Below, one piece after another: positions 1 through 9,247 of a DNA stretch of 64,000 nt. The DNA comes from Sphingomonas sp. HMP9 (GTDB lineage: Bacteria > Pseudomonadota > Alphaproteobacteria > Sphingomonadales > Sphingomonadaceae), in assembly GCF_013374115.1 (NCBI RefSeq), contig NZ_AP022673.1, positions 3,428,501 to 3,492,500 on the forward strand, given 5' to 3'. The notes beneath the pieces were generated by a model. It had not been told where the DNA came from. It ran no database searches and saw only the letters and a list, made by a program, of their open reading frames with translations. Both the position numbers and the translations under genes were made by a program. Each line of letters opens with the position of its first letter. The first letter of the stretch is position 1.

Positions 1-1419
1 GCCGCGTGCCGCAAACACGCGCAGCGTGAAGGGGCGGGGCACGAGTTCGTCGCCGACGACGACCGGCATCGTCGAGAGCTGGACCAGTTCCTGCCCGACA
101 TAATCCTGTGGCCTGTTCGCCATGTCGGCCAGGAGCGCCGCGCGCGCGTCACCGGTGATATCGGCGCCCACGGTCGGACCGCCGGTCATGCCGAGCGGGC
201 GGGCATGGAAGGCCGGACCGATCAGCAGGCGGTCGAAATTCGCCTCCACGCTGCCCTTCGCCGCGGTCTGCCCGCACCACCAGGTCGCGATGTTGGGCAG
301 CAACAGATCCTCGCCGAGCAGCGACTTGGCGAGATTGGGCAGGAATGCCGAGAAGGCGGGCGCCTCCAGTACCGCCGAGCCCGGCGCGTTCGACAGCACA
401 ACGTTGCCCGCGGCATAGGCGTCGATCAGGCCGGGCACGCCGATCTGCGAATGCGTATCGAACGCCAGCGGGTCGAGCAGCCGCGGATCGAGCCGCCGCC
501 ACAACGCATCGATCCGCTTGAGCCCGCCGATCGTGCGGACATAGACCTTGTCCTCGAGCGCGGCGAGATCTGCGCCCTCGACCAGCAGCAGCCCCAGATA
601 CCGCGCGAGATGCGCCTGTTCGGGATAGCTCGGGTTGAAGCGGCCGGGCGTCAGCAGCCCGATCCGCGGGTCGGTCCGCTTGCACATCGCCGCGATTCCC
701 GCGCGGAACGCGGCGAAGAACGGCGCGTGCCGCTGGACGTTGAGCCGATCCTGCAACCCACCGAGCGTACGGCCGACCGCGATGCGGTTCTCGAGCGCAT
801 AGCCGGCACCCGCGGGCGCGCGCAGGTGATCGGCGAGCACGCGCCATTCGCCGGTCGGTCCTCGGCCCAGATCGATCGCGATGAAATCGAGATGGCGGCC
901 GCCCGGTGGGGCGAGCCCGACCATCGGCCGCAGGAAGAACGGGCTGCCGGTGACGAGCGCGGCGGGGATATGGCCGTCCGCGACCAGCTTTCCCTCGCCG
1001 TACAGATCGGCGATCACCGTCTCCATCACCGTCGCGCGCTGGATCACGCCGCGCGCGATGCCCGCCCATTCGCTGGCCTCGATCAGCAGCGGGACGGGCG
1101 AGACGGGCCAGGGGCGCTCATCGGGTTCGTCGGCGATGCGAAAGCCCGTGCCGATGTCGACCGCATGCCGCTGGACGCGTTCGCGGATATGGCCGAGATC
1201 GTCCGAGGCGACCATCGCCAGCTCGGCGAACATCGCCGGCCACGCCGGATCGACGCTGCCATCGGCAGCCGGGCACAGCACGTCGGCGCTGGTGCTGCGC
1301 GCGCAATAGTCGGCGATCCAACGGCCGGCGTGGACCGTCGCGTCGAATGTCGGGTCGGGCGCCGTGTCGAATGCCGTGTCGGGCGCCGTAGCCAGCGGGG
1401 GCGCGGATTGCGTCGCCAT
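1..1419 (-). CDS. circularly permuted type 2 ATP-grasp protein (3' end outside window)
   Basis: The minus-strand frame is open from an ATG at 1419 to the window edge (473 codons, no stop), so the C-terminus is missing. The residues around LYGEGKLVADGHIPAALV, the block reading ALENRIAVGRTLGG and the stretch CKRTDPRIGLLTPGRFNPSY are typical of the circularly permuted ATP-grasp proteins (old DUF404/DUF407) that often carry a C-terminal alpha-E (DUF403) domain. Such proteins are thought to ligate a small molecule or peptide, but their substrate is generally unknown. A GAGG motif lies 9 nt before the start. Residues 10-22 contain a small in-frame repeat (APDTAFDTAPDPTFD). The family call is fairly secure; the fused alpha-E domain is an expectation only. 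Confidence 0.75.
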   Translation of the reverse strand, partial: MATQSAPPLATAPDTAFDTAPDPTFDATVHAGRWIADYCARSTSADVLCPAADGSVDPAWPAMFAELAMVASDDLGHIRERVQRHAVDIGTGFRIADEPDERPWPVSPVPLLIEASEWAGIARGVIQRATVMETVIADLYGEGKLVADGHIPAALVTGSPFFLRPMVGLAPPGGRHLDFIAIDLGRGPTGEWRVLADHLRAPAGAGYALENRIAVGRTLGGLQDRLNVQRHAPFFAAFRAGIAAMCKRTDPRIGLLTPGRFNPSYPEQAHLARYLGLLLVEGADLAALEDKVYVRTIGGLKRIDALWRRLDPRLLDPLAFDTHSQIGVPGLIDAYAAGNVVLSNAPGSAVLEAPAFSAFLPNLAKSLLGEDLLLPNIATWWCGQTAAKGSVEANFDRLLIGPAFHARPLGMTGGPTVGADITGDARAALLADMANRPQDYVGQELVQLSTMPVVVGDELVPRPFTLRVFAARG

Positions 1420-1561
1420 GTCCAATGCCTCAAGCCCCTGAATACAGCCGGCGGTGTTTCACCTTTCGACACGGCGGTGCAACATAAATTGTCATGTGGG
1501 CGCCGCCGCCTTGTCCCCTCGCAGCAGTGGAGAATGGCGAAACACCGCTCCGAAACAGGCC

Positions 1562-1668
1562 ACCACCCCGGCGAAGGCCGGGGCCCAATTGGGCAACGAT
1601 GCTAATGAAGGATGGCGCTCCGTTACGACCACCTTTCCAATTGGACCCCGGCCTCCGCCGGGGTGGGA
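1562..1668. repeat. sphingomonad-type paired palindrome (REP-like)
   Basis: Two GC-rich palindromes at 1566-1583 and 1646-1663 (CCCCGGCGAAGGCCGGGG and CCCCGGCCTCCGCCGGGG) face each other with CCAATTGG cores on their inner sides, so the whole unit can fold as one long hairpin. Related units recur at 3519-3602, 4215-4262, 60268-60358, 60388-60452 and 63119-63226. The 1420-1703 interval otherwise holds only a G-rich low-complexity run (about 1665-1697) and no gene. Confidence 0.75.
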
Positions 1669-1703
1669 ATGGGGATGGGGATGGGGAGGGGGCGGGGTAG
1701 GGG

Positions 1704-4205
1704 TCACAAATCCGGCAGCACCTGATCGGCCACGCCCCAACCTTCCAAACCCCGCGACCCGGCCCGCTCGATCAACTCTGCCCCATCCCGAACACCCCAT
1801 CGCGCCGCCGTGTCGATATCGCGCAACTCGCTCCACGATACCGGCGCCGCCACCGGCGCCCCCGCCCTGGCCCGTGCCGAATACGGCATCACCGCCGTCG
1901 CGCCGCGCTGGTTGCGCAGCCAGTCGATGAAGATCCGCCCCTTCCGTTTCGCCTTCGCCATCGTCGCGACGAAGCGTTCCGGCTCGGCGCTCGCCAGCGC
2001 GCGCGCGAACCGATCCGCAAAGTCCTTCACCGCCGGCCATTCCGCCTCCGGGGTCAGCGGCACGACGACATGCACGCCCTTGCCCCCCGACAGCATCGGA
2101 AAGCTGATTAGCCCCAGTTCCGCCAGCTGGTTCTTCAGATGCTCGGCCGCCGTCTTCGTATCGCCAAAGTCGAGCCCCTCGTCGGGATCAAGATCGAACA
2201 CAAGCCGATCGGGTTTCTCCAAGGTCGCGTTCGACGAGCCCCAGCCGTGGAACTCGATCGTCCCCATCTGCACGCACGCGACCAGCCCGTCGGCATCGTC
2301 GACATACAGATAATCTTCGGTCGATCCGTCCTTCTCGCGGATCGCCACCTTGTGGACCGCGTCGCCAAAGCTGCCCGCATCGTGTTTCTGGAAGAAGCAA
2401 GCGCGCGACCGGCCCTGCGGACAGCGGACGAGGCTGATCGGTCGGTTGCCCGCGACCGGCAGCATGATGCCGGAGACCGCGACGTAATAATCCGCGAGAT
2501 CGCCCTTGGTAACGTCCGATTTGTCGAAGAGGACGCGGTCGCGGCTGCTGACCTTTATAGTCGTTTCCGGTGCGGCGCTTTCAGCCACCTCCGGCAGCGA
2601 GGCAGGCGTCTCGGCAACGACGTCCTTCGCCGCCTTGTCCCCGCGCAGGCCGATGAAGCTCGAATGGCGCAGCACGCCATCGGGCGTGACCTCGGCAAAC
2701 GCGATTTCGGCGACCAGCTTCGGCGTCACCCATTTCGCGCCGCGCACGGCGGCCTTGGGCGCATCGACCGTCGGTGTCTTGCGGTCGAGCGCGTCGAGTT
2801 TGTCGCGCAGGTCGTCCATCAGCGCCTGATCGAACCCGGTGCCGACCTTGCCCGCGTACCGATACCCCTTGCCTTCGCGGACGCCGAGCAACAGCGACTT
2901 GAACCCGCGCTTCTTGTCGGATGGGAGCCAGCCGACGATCACGAACTCCTGCCGGTGCGTGCATTTGACCTTGAGCCATGCCTTGGTCCGCTTGCCGAGA
3001 TACGGCGCGTCGGCGCGTTTCGAGACGATGCCTTCAAGGCCTTCGCGGCACATCGTCTCGAACAATTGCTCGCCCGCACCAATGACGTGGTCGGAATAGC
3101 GCAGGCGATCCTCGTCCTCCGGGATAATCGGCTGCAGCCGCGCCTTGCGATCGAGGTTGGAGAGCCCGGTCAGGTCTTCGTCGTCGAGCGCGAGCAGATC
3201 GAACGCGAACAACGTTATGTCGCCGCCGGCGGAGATGGCGTCCTTCAACGTCGAGAAATCGGGATGGCCATCCTTGAACGCGACGATCTCGCCGTCGATC
3301 AGTGCGGATTTGACGGGGAGCTTGGCGGCTGCTGCGGCGATGGCCGAGAACTTGTCGGTCCAGTCTAGGCCGGTGCGCGTGAACACCTTCGCCTTGCCGT
3401 TCGCGACGGAGACAAGCGCGCGGTACCCGTCGTACTTGACCTCGTGCAGCCACGCGGAACCGGTCGGAACGGCATCCACCAGTGTACAGAGTTGCGGTTC
3501 GACGAAGGCGGGGGCTGATTGGCGTGTTCTCCCGCGAACGCGGGAGTCTAGGGTAACGGGCGTTGCGCTTGGAGCCCTGGACCCCCGCCTGCGCGGGGGA
3601 ACGGCTTTCTCGATTGCCGGCGCGTCCTTCCCCTCCGCGATCTCGACCATCGTCCGCCCGGTCGAAACGCTGGTCAGCGCCTCCTCGACGAGCACATCCG
3701 TCCCGCCGGCTGCCGCATCGTCGATCTTGCGCAGCAGCCAGTTCTCGCGCTTCTCCTTGGCACGTGGTTTCAGCCGGATCAGCAGCCACTCGCCCTTCAT
3801 CCGCTCGCCCTCGAGCAGGAAGTGGAGATGGCCCTTGTCGATATCCTTCGCCGACTTGCCCTTGATCGGCGACCAAGTGCCGCGGTCCCACAGCATGACC
3901 GTGCCGCCGCCATATTCGCCGGCGGGGATCGTGCCTTCGAACGTCGCATAGCCGAGCGGATGGTCCTCGGTGCGGACCGCAAGGCGTTTTTCGTTCGGGT
4001 CGAGGCTGGGGCCGCGCGTGACCGCCCAGCTCTTGAGCACGCCGTCGATTTCCAGGCGGAAATCCCAGTGGAGCCGTGTGGCGTCATGCTTCTGGACCAT
4101 GAAGCTGTTGCCGTTGCCAGGCGCGAGCGTACCCGCGGGCTCGGCGGTCTTGGCGAAGTCCCGCTTGGCATTGTACAGCGCGAGGGGATCCGGCACTTCA
4201 GCCAC
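1704..4205 (-). CDS. ligD: ATP-dependent DNA ligase D (phosphoesterase-ligase-polymerase)
   Basis: LigD is the multifunctional end-processing and sealing enzyme of bacterial non-homologous end joining, recruited by Ku. The 833 residues show all three modules: an N-terminal 3'-phosphoesterase domain (about 33-190, with QKHDATRLHWDFRLE and the IPAGEYGGG block), a central ligase domain (about 237-530; adenylation motif KYDG at 257-260, EGIVSKR at 391-397, KAWLKVKC at 408-415) and a C-terminal primase-polymerase domain (about 550-833; metal-binding DLDPDEG at 671-677). Residues 202-229, in the linker before the ligase domain, are encoded by an intergenic-type palindromic repeat read in frame. ku lies immediately upstream on the same strand, so the two are probably co-transcribed. 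Confidence 0.95.
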   Translation of the reverse strand: MAEVPDPLALYNAKRDFAKTAEPAGTLAPGNGNSFMVQKHDATRLHWDFRLEIDGVLKSWAVTRGPSLDPNEKRLAVRTEDHPLGYATFEGTIPAGEYGGGTVMLWDRGTWSPIKGKSAKDIDKGHLHFLLEGERMKGEWLLIRLKPRAKEKRENWLLRKIDDAAAGGTDVLVEEALTSVSTGRTMVEIAEGKDAPAIEKAVPPRRRGSRAPSATPVTLDSRVRGRTRQSAPAFVEPQLCTLVDAVPTGSAWLHEVKYDGYRALVSVANGKAKVFTRTGLDWTDKFSAIAAAAAKLPVKSALIDGEIVAFKDGHPDFSTLKDAISAGGDITLFAFDLLALDDEDLTGLSNLDRKARLQPIIPEDEDRLRYSDHVIGAGEQLFETMCREGLEGIVSKRADAPYLGKRTKAWLKVKCTHRQEFVIVGWLPSDKKRGFKSLLLGVREGKGYRYAGKVGTGFDQALMDDLRDKLDALDRKTPTVDAPKAAVRGAKWVTPKLVAEIAFAEVTPDGVLRHSSFIGLRGDKAAKDVVAETPASLPEVAESAAPETTIKVSSRDRVLFDKSDVTKGDLADYYVAVSGIMLPVAGNRPISLVRCPQGRSRACFFQKHDAGSFGDAVHKVAIREKDGSTEDYLYVDDADGLVACVQMGTIEFHGWGSSNATLEKPDRLVFDLDPDEGLDFGDTKTAAEHLKNQLAELGLISFPMLSGGKGVHVVVPLTPEAEWPAVKDFADRFARALASAEPERFVATMAKAKRKGRIFIDWLRNQRGATAVMPYSARARAGAPVAAPVSWSELRDIDTAARWGVRDGAELIERAGSRGLEGWGVADQVLPDL
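3519..3602. repeat. palindromic repeat inserted in frame within ligD
   Basis: Two palindromic arms (CTCCCGCGAACGCGGGAG at about 3531-3548 and CCCCCGCCTGCGCGGGGG at about 3582-3599) match in layout the intergenic repeats at 4215-4262 and 60388-60452. The element is translated as an Arg/Pro-rich segment of about 28 residues between the phosphoesterase and ligase domains of LigD. The reading frame is kept through it. Confidence 0.7.
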
Positions 4206-4214
4206 CGTTGTTCT

Positions 4215-4262
4215 CCTCCGAAGGCGGGAGCCCCGTCTGGGTCCCTGCCTTCGCGGGGAAAC
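4215..4262. repeat. REP-like palindrome between ku and ligD
   Basis: CTCCGAAGGCGGGAG and the downstream CCCTGCCTTCGCGGGG arms form the same kind of paired palindrome seen elsewhere in the window. It fills the 68-nt gap between ku and ligD and could attenuate or stabilise the shared transcript. Confidence 0.6.
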
Positions 4263-4273
4263 AACGCTGCACG

Positions 4274-5140
4274 CTACGCACGCTTTTTAGCCGGCGCACG
4301 TTTGGCGGGGGCTTTCTTCGCGGGCGCTTTCTTCTCAGGCGCCGCCGTCCCCCCACTCTTCTCCATCGACTTCTTCAACGCCGCCATCAGGTCGACCACG
4401 TTCGAGCCCGTCTTCCCCCCGGTGTCCTTGTCCTCGATGATCTTCTTCCCGTTCGCCTTGCGCTTGCGTTCGATCAGGTCCTTCAGCGCATCGACATAGC
4501 GATCGTGGAACTCCTGCGGGTGGAAGTCGCCGCTGCGCTTCCCGATCAGTGCCTCGGCCAGTTCCAGCAGCTCCTCGGACGGCTTGTCATCGGGAATGTC
4601 GCGGAAATACCCTTGCGCCTTGTGCACCTCGTCGGCGTAGCGCAGCGTCTCCAGCACCATCCCGCGCCCGCATGGCTTAAGGCTCACGACATATTCGCGC
4701 CCACGCATGGCGAGCTGGCCGAGCCCGACCTTCTTCGTCCGCCGCAACGCCTCGCGCAGCACGATGAACGCCTCCTCCGCGAGATCGTCGGCCGGCACCA
4801 CGAAATAGGGCTTCTCGTAATAGAGCACGTCGATCTCGCTCGCATCGACGAACTGCGTCAGCTCGAGCGTCTTCTTCGATTCGAGCTTCACCGCGTCGAT
4901 CTCGTCCTGCTCGAGCAGGACATATTCGCCCTTCGAGACCTCATAGCCCTTCATGATCTCGTCCGCGTCGACCGGGCCGACGCCGGTGACGACCTTGTCG
5001 TAATGGATCGGCTGGCCCGACGGCTCGTGGATCTGCTTGAACGACACCGCCGCGCCGGACTTGGTCGCGGAATAGATCTCGACCGGGATCGAGACGAGGG
5101 CCAGCCGGATCTGTCCCTGCCAATACGCGCGCGCTGCCAC
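4274..5140 (-). CDS. ku: non-homologous end joining protein Ku
   Basis: A 288-residue bacterial Ku homologue. The ring-forming homodimer binds DNA double-strand ends and recruits LigD. The N-terminus (ARAYWQGQIRLALVSIPVEIYSAT), the YYEKPYFVVP segment and the HRRT-like region follow the family. The C-terminal tail (about 266-288) is a basic Lys/Ala/Pro-rich extension, as in many proteobacterial Ku proteins, likely to contact DNA. The start is GTG at 5140, with AAGGAA 9 nt upstream. It is the first gene of a ku-ligD pair on the minus strand. Confidence 0.95.
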   Translation of the reverse strand: MAARAYWQGQIRLALVSIPVEIYSATKSGAAVSFKQIHEPSGQPIHYDKVVTGVGPVDADEIMKGYEVSKGEYVLLEQDEIDAVKLESKKTLELTQFVDASEIDVLYYEKPYFVVPADDLAEEAFIVLREALRRTKKVGLGQLAMRGREYVVSLKPCGRGMVLETLRYADEVHKAQGYFRDIPDDKPSEELLELAEALIGKRSGDFHPQEFHDRYVDALKDLIERKRKANGKKIIEDKDTGGKTGSNVVDLMAALKKSMEKSGGTAAPEKKAPAKKAPAKRAPAKKRA

Positions 5141-5249
5141 CTTGCGTGTTCCTTCGTTGCGGAAACGATTCGATTACCTGGGTCAATCATCGGCACGGTA
5201 GAGTCGTTCCAAAGTTTCGCTCCGTCCCAAATCCCGCTATGGCGCGCGC

Positions 5250-5828
5250 ATGTCAGACAATCCCTTCACGCTGTTCGATAGCTGGTACGCCGACGCCAAG
5301 GAGTCCGAGCCGAACGACCCGAACGCGGTCGCGCTCGCGACGGCCGATGCCGAGGGGCGGCCTTCGGTGCGCATGGTGCTGTTGAAAGGCCATGGTCCCG
5401 ACGGCTTCGTGATCTACACCAACCGCGAAAGCCGCAAGGCGGACGAGCTGGCCGCCAATCCGCAGGGTGCATTGCTGTTCCACTGGAAGTCGCTGCGCCG
5501 GCAGATCCGGATCGAAGGTCCGGTGACGCACGCGACCGACGCCGAATCGGACGCCTATTTCGCCTCGCGCGGTCGCGACTCGCGGATTGGCGCCTGGGCC
5601 TCGGAGCAGTCGCGGCCGCTCGACACCCGCGAGACATTCGAGCAGCGCGTCGCCGAGATGACCGCGAAGTTCGAGGGCCAGGACGTGCCGCGGCCGCCGC
5701 ATTGGGGTGGCTACCGTGTCACGCCGACGCGGATCGAATTCTGGCAGGACCGCGCGCACCGCCTGCATGAGCGGCGGCTGTTTACCCGCGAAACCGGCAC
5801 TTGGGCCGAAGGACTGTTGTTCCCATGA
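5250..5828 (+). CDS. pdxH: pyridoxamine 5'-phosphate oxidase
   Basis: FMN-dependent oxidase that converts pyridoxamine or pyridoxine 5'-phosphate to pyridoxal 5'-phosphate in vitamin B6 synthesis and salvage. The 192 residues match family length. The diagnostic RPSVRMVLLKG segment (FMN binding), the YTNRESRKADEL block and the C-terminal WQDRAHRLHERRLF region are present. The final residues are LLFP rather than the more usual R-L-x-P. The stop overlaps the next start (ATGA at 5825-5828), so it is translationally coupled to the cation exporter downstream. Confidence 0.95.
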   Translation: MSDNPFTLFDSWYADAKESEPNDPNAVALATADAEGRPSVRMVLLKGHGPDGFVIYTNRESRKADELAANPQGALLFHWKSLRRQIRIEGPVTHATDAESDAYFASRGRDSRIGAWASEQSRPLDTRETFEQRVAEMTAKFEGQDVPRPPHWGGYRVTPTRIEFWQDRAHRLHERRLFTRETGTWAEGLLFP

Positions 5829-6772
5829 CCCAGGACGAACGGCGCAGGGTTATTCCCCTCGCAACCCGCGCGGCGCTCGCCAGCGTCGCGATGGCGTGTT
5901 TCCTGCTGCTGCTGAAGGCGTTTGCGGCGTGGTCGACGGGCTCGGTCGCGATGCTCGGCTCGCTTGCCGATACCGCGCTCGACCTGCTTGCGTCGCTGGT
6001 CACGCTGTACGGCGTGCGGCTCGCCGCAACGCCTGCGGATCACGATCATCGCTTCGGCCACGGCAAGGCAGAGGCGCTGGCCGCGTTGTTCCAGGTCATG
6101 CTGATCACCGCCTCGGCGGTCGGCATAGCGTGGCGCGCGATCCTCGCGTTCAACGATCCGCAGCCGACCACCGGCGCCGATTTCGGCATCGGCGTGTCGG
6201 TCATCGCGATCGTCGCGACCGTGTTCCTGCTCGCCTATCAGCGGCGCATCATCCGCCAGACCGGCTCGGTCGCGATCCTTGCCGACAACGTGCATTACCA
6301 GTCCGACGTGCTGCTCAACGGCTCGGTGATCGTCGCGCTGGTGCTCGATCAATATGTCGGGTGGAGCGGTGCGGATCCGATCTTCGGCATCGTCATCGCG
6401 CTGTGGCTCGCCTGGGGCGCGTTCTCGGCTTCGTCCAACGCGATCGACCAGCTCATGGACAAGGAATGGCCCGAGGATCTGCGCGCGCAGTTCCTCGACG
6501 TCGCCGCGCGTCAGCCCGGCATCCGTGGTATCCACGATTTCCGCACGCGGCGCTCAGGGAGCCATGATTTCGCGCAGTTCCACATGGAGGTCGCACGCGA
6601 CCTGACCGTGGCGAACGCGCATGACATCGTCGAAGCCGTGGAGCGCAACCTGCGCACCGCCTTCCCCAAGGTCGAAGTGTTGATCCACCTCGATCCCGAG
6701 GGCCATGTCGACACCGACAATCCGCTGGTCGAGGCGGACGTGACGCCGCACTGGTTCGGCAAGCGCGTTTAA
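5825..6772 (+). CDS. cation diffusion facilitator family metal exporter (FieF-like)
   Basis: A 315-residue inner-membrane CDF protein that exports divalent metal ions (Fe2+/Zn2+ type) in exchange for protons. The transport site is intact: D49 and D53 in SLADTALD (TM2), H157 and D161 in NVHYQSD (TM5), matching the E. coli FieF pattern D-D-H-D. The cytoplasmic C-terminal domain carries the HDFRTRRSGSHDFAQFHMEV fold typical of CDF dimerisation domains. I place the start at 5825 because its ATGA overlaps the pdxH stop; an in-frame upstream codon at 5801 would add 8 unlikely residues. Confidence 0.92.
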   Translation: MTQDERRRVIPLATRAALASVAMACFLLLLKAFAAWSTGSVAMLGSLADTALDLLASLVTLYGVRLAATPADHDHRFGHGKAEALAALFQVMLITASAVGIAWRAILAFNDPQPTTGADFGIGVSVIAIVATVFLLAYQRRIIRQTGSVAILADNVHYQSDVLLNGSVIVALVLDQYVGWSGADPIFGIVIALWLAWGAFSASSNAIDQLMDKEWPEDLRAQFLDVAARQPGIRGIHDFRTRRSGSHDFAQFHMEVARDLTVANAHDIVEAVERNLRTAFPKVEVLIHLDPEGHVDTDNPLVEADVTPHWFGKRV

Positions 6773-6784
6773 GAGGGTCAAGCC

Positions 6785-7576
6785 ATGAGAATACCGTTCG
6801 CGCAGATCGATGCGTTTTCCGACACCCCGTTCGGCGGCAACCAGGCCGCGGTGATGCCGCTGTCGACGTGGCTCGACGACGCAGTGCTGTTGAACATCGC
6901 GGCGGAGAACAATCTGAGCGAGACCGCGTTCATCGTCGCATCGGACGACGAGGGCGTCGATTTCGACCTGCGCTGGTTCACGCCGGGGGCGGAAGTCGCA
7001 CTGTGCGGCCACGCGACGCTGGCGAGCGGGCATTTCGTGCTGTCGTCGGATACCGCGCGGGATCGGGTCCGGTTCCGGACGCGGCAGGCGGGGATGCTGG
7101 AGGTTGCGCGTGCGGGCAGCGGCTACACGCTGGAACTGCCCGCGTGGGGGCCTAGCCCGAAGGCGATCCCGGAGATCGTCACGGCGTTGAATATCGAGTC
7201 GCCGGTCGAGACCTTGTGGCACGACAAGGGATATGCGCTCGTGATCGTGGAGAACGAGGGTCTGGTGCGCGACCTGAAGCCGGACTTCGCCGCGCTGGCG
7301 GCATTCCCGATCGTCGCGATCGTCGCGGCACGGGGCGAGGCGACCGACATCGTCAGCCGTGTCTTCACACCCTATTACGCGATCAACGAGGATCCGGTGA
7401 CGGGCTCTGCGCATGCGGTAATGGTGCCCTACTGGGCGCCGACGCTCGGCAACAGCTTCACCGCCTATCAGGCGAGTGCGCGTGGCGGGAAGCTGACGTG
7501 CCGGCTCGAGGACGACCGGGTGGTGCTCGGTGGATCGTGCGTGACGACGATCGAGGGCACGTTCCTGCTGCCTTGA
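6785..7576 (+). CDS. PhzF family isomerase/epimerase
   Basis: A 263-residue PhzF-fold protein related to phenazine biosynthesis isomerase and diaminopimelate epimerase. The N-terminal IDAFSDTPFGGNQAAV block, the catalytic-type glutamate E46 in NNLSETAF, the CGHATLASGHF motif and the DPVTGSAHAVM motif are all present. Most members are cytoplasmic dimers whose substrates are unknown. It follows the metal exporter by 12 nt and may share its transcript. An actual role in phenazine synthesis is unlikely because no phz genes are nearby. Confidence 0.9.
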   Translation: MRIPFAQIDAFSDTPFGGNQAAVMPLSTWLDDAVLLNIAAENNLSETAFIVASDDEGVDFDLRWFTPGAEVALCGHATLASGHFVLSSDTARDRVRFRTRQAGMLEVARAGSGYTLELPAWGPSPKAIPEIVTALNIESPVETLWHDKGYALVIVENEGLVRDLKPDFAALAAFPIVAIVAARGEATDIVSRVFTPYYAINEDPVTGSAHAVMVPYWAPTLGNSFTAYQASARGGKLTCRLEDDRVVLGGSCVTTIEGTFLLP

Positions 7577-7593
7577 TTTCGCTCCAAAATACC

Positions 7594-7623
7594 CCGTCAT
7601 CCTGACTTTCGTCAGGATGACGG
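7594..7623. repeat. palindromic repeat / possible bidirectional terminator
   Basis: A perfect 13-bp inverted repeat (CCGTCATCCTGAC with GTCAGGATGACGG) separated by 4 nt, followed by an A-run, sits between the convergent PhzF and UVR-motif genes. The same CGTCATCCTGAC sequence recurs in the palindrome at 55138-55220, so it is a repeat family as well as a plausible terminator. Confidence 0.6.
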
Positions 7624-7645
7624 AAAAAACAGGGCGGGGTCAAGC

Positions 7646-7894
7646 CTACCGCTTCCGCCCCTTGGTCATCGGATCGGGCTTCTTGGGCTTAACCCACCCT
7701 GGCGGTGGCGTCATGCGCTGCTGACTGGTGCCAAGCCCCATCGCGCCCGGCTGTTGCCGCGTCAGCCCGACCGTGTCCGCCTCCTTCCCGCCGCCGCGCA
7801 ACACGCTGATCTGATCGCGCAGCCGGCTCGCGGTTTCGAAGTCCATCGCGGCGGCGGCGGCTTCCATCTGGCGGCGAAGGTCTTCGATATCCAT
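7646..7894 (-). CDS. UvrB/UvrC (UVR) motif-containing small protein
   Basis: An 82-residue protein. The N-terminal helix-turn-helix-like segment (about 1-33, LRRQMEAAAAAMDFETASRLRDQ) matches the UVR motif through which UvrB and UvrC interact and which is also found in small regulatory or adaptor proteins. The rest is low complexity and ends in a basic MTKGRKR tail. The gene lies 36 nt downstream of mnmA on the same strand and is probably co-transcribed with it. No function beyond the motif can be assigned. Confidence 0.8.
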   Translation of the reverse strand: MDIEDLRRQMEAAAAAMDFETASRLRDQISVLRGGGKEADTVGLTRQQPGAMGLGTSQQRMTPPPGWVKPKKPDPMTKGRKR

Positions 7895-7930
7895 GCCGCC
7901 TCAACGCGCCAAACCCACAAAGGGCGCAGG

Positions 7931-9052
7931 TCAGGCGGCGACCATTGCCGCTTCGGTCTCCGCGATCCAGCCGCCGCCGAGCACGCGCTCGCCCGCGTAC
8001 AGCACCGCCGCCTGACCGGGCGCCACGCCATATTCCGGCGCATCGAACACCACGCGGTCGCCGACCAGACGCGCGGGGACGGGCTTGGCCATCGACCGCA
8101 CCTTGGCGGTGAGCGGCCCGGAAAAGTCGCCGCCGAGCCAGTTGATATCGGTCATCCGCGCCGCCTCGACCGCGAGGGCGCGGCGGGGGCCGACGACGAC
8201 TCGCTTTGTCTCGGGCTCGACCCGCACGACATAGAGCGGCTCGGGGCTGCCACCGATCTCCAGCCCGCGACGCTGGCCGACGGTGAAGTGGATCAGCCCG
8301 CGATGCTCGCCAAGCTTAGTGCCGCCAAGATCGACGATATCGCCCGCCGTCTCCGCCGCCTCGGGCCGCAGCTTCTTCACCAGCCCGGCATAATCGCCAT
8401 CGGGTACGAAGCAGATATCCTGGCTGTCGGGCTTGGCCGCGACGCCGAGGCCCAGTTCCGCGGCGATCTCCCGCACGCGTGCCTTGGGCAAACCACCAAG
8501 CGGAAAGCGCAGATAGTCGAGCTGGCTCTGCGTCGTCGCGAACAGGAAGTAGCTCTGGTCGCGCGCCGGATCCGCCCCGCGGTGAAGCTCGGCGCCGTGT
8601 ATGCCCTCGACACGCCGGACGTAATGCCCGGTCGCTAGGCAATCCGCGCCGAGATCGCGCGCAAGCTTCAGCAGGTCGGTGAATTTCGGCCCCATGTTGC
8701 ACTGGACGCAGGGGATCGGCGTGCGGCCGGCGAGGTATTCGTCGGCGAACTTGTCGACCACCTGCTCGCGGAAGCTGGTCTCATGGTCGAACACATAGTG
8801 CGCGATGCCAAGCCGGTCGCACACCGCGCGCGCATCGCGGATATCGCGACCGGCACAACACGAGCCCGCGCGGCCGACCGCCTCGCCGTGATCGTAGAGC
8901 TGCAACGTCACGCCGATCGTCTCGGCACCCGTGGCGTGCGCGAGCGCGGCGACGACCGAGCTGTCGACGCCGCCCGACATCGCCACGACGATGCGCTTTC
9001 CGGCCATGCCCGCATCGGCAGTGGCCCCGAGTTGAAAATCGGTCTGATCCAT
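7931..9052 (-). CDS. mnmA: tRNA-specific 2-thiouridylase MnmA
   Basis: Cytoplasmic enzyme that thiolates U34 of tRNA-Lys, -Glu and -Gln using ATP and a relayed persulfide sulfur. The 373 residues include the PP-loop SGGVDS (26-31), the catalytic cysteine C118 in [10 protein letters not shown] and the persulfide cysteine C214 in DSQDICFVP, plus the TGHYVRR tRNA-binding segment. The ATG at 9052 gives 15 residues before [13 protein letters not shown]; an internal ATG at 9007 is a possible alternative start. Confidence 0.95.
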   Translation of the reverse strand: MDQTDFQLGATADAGMAGKRIVVAMSGGVDSSVVAALAHATGAETIGVTLQLYDHGEAVGRAGSCCAGRDIRDARAVCDRLGIAHYVFDHETSFREQVVDKFADEYLAGRTPIPCVQCNMGPKFTDLLKLARDLGADCLATGHYVRRVEGIHGAELHRGADPARDQSYFLFATTQSQLDYLRFPLGGLPKARVREIAAELGLGVAAKPDSQDICFVPDGDYAGLVKKLRPEAAETAGDIVDLGGTKLGEHRGLIHFTVGQRRGLEIGGSPEPLYVVRVEPETKRVVVGPRRALAVEAARMTDINWLGGDFSGPLTAKVRSMAKPVPARLVGDRVVFDAPEYGVAPGQAAVLYAGERVLGGGWIAETEAAMVAA

Positions 9053-9247
9053 GCGGCGCTACATAAGCGCGGAGGCACCGCGTTGCAAAAAGACGCGTCG
9101 ATTAACCTGGATCAGGCTGAACCGAGCGAAAAATGCGACCGACGAACACTGCGATGCGACAAATCGAGCTCGGGGCGACCGGTGTTTTACGCCGTCTTCA
9201 TCCCCTTGGCCTAGACCGGGGTTTCCGAGAGTGAAGCGAGTATCCCG

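Noticed and set aside
205..1605. Long plus-strand open frame (466 codons) opposite the ATP-grasp gene
   Set aside because: Composition is Arg/Asp/Glu-rich with no family features; the opposite strand encodes a clear conserved protein. High-GC antisense artefact.
6785..7576. Phenazine biosynthesis locus
   Set aside because: Only a lone PhzF-fold gene is present; such genes are common outside phenazine pathways.
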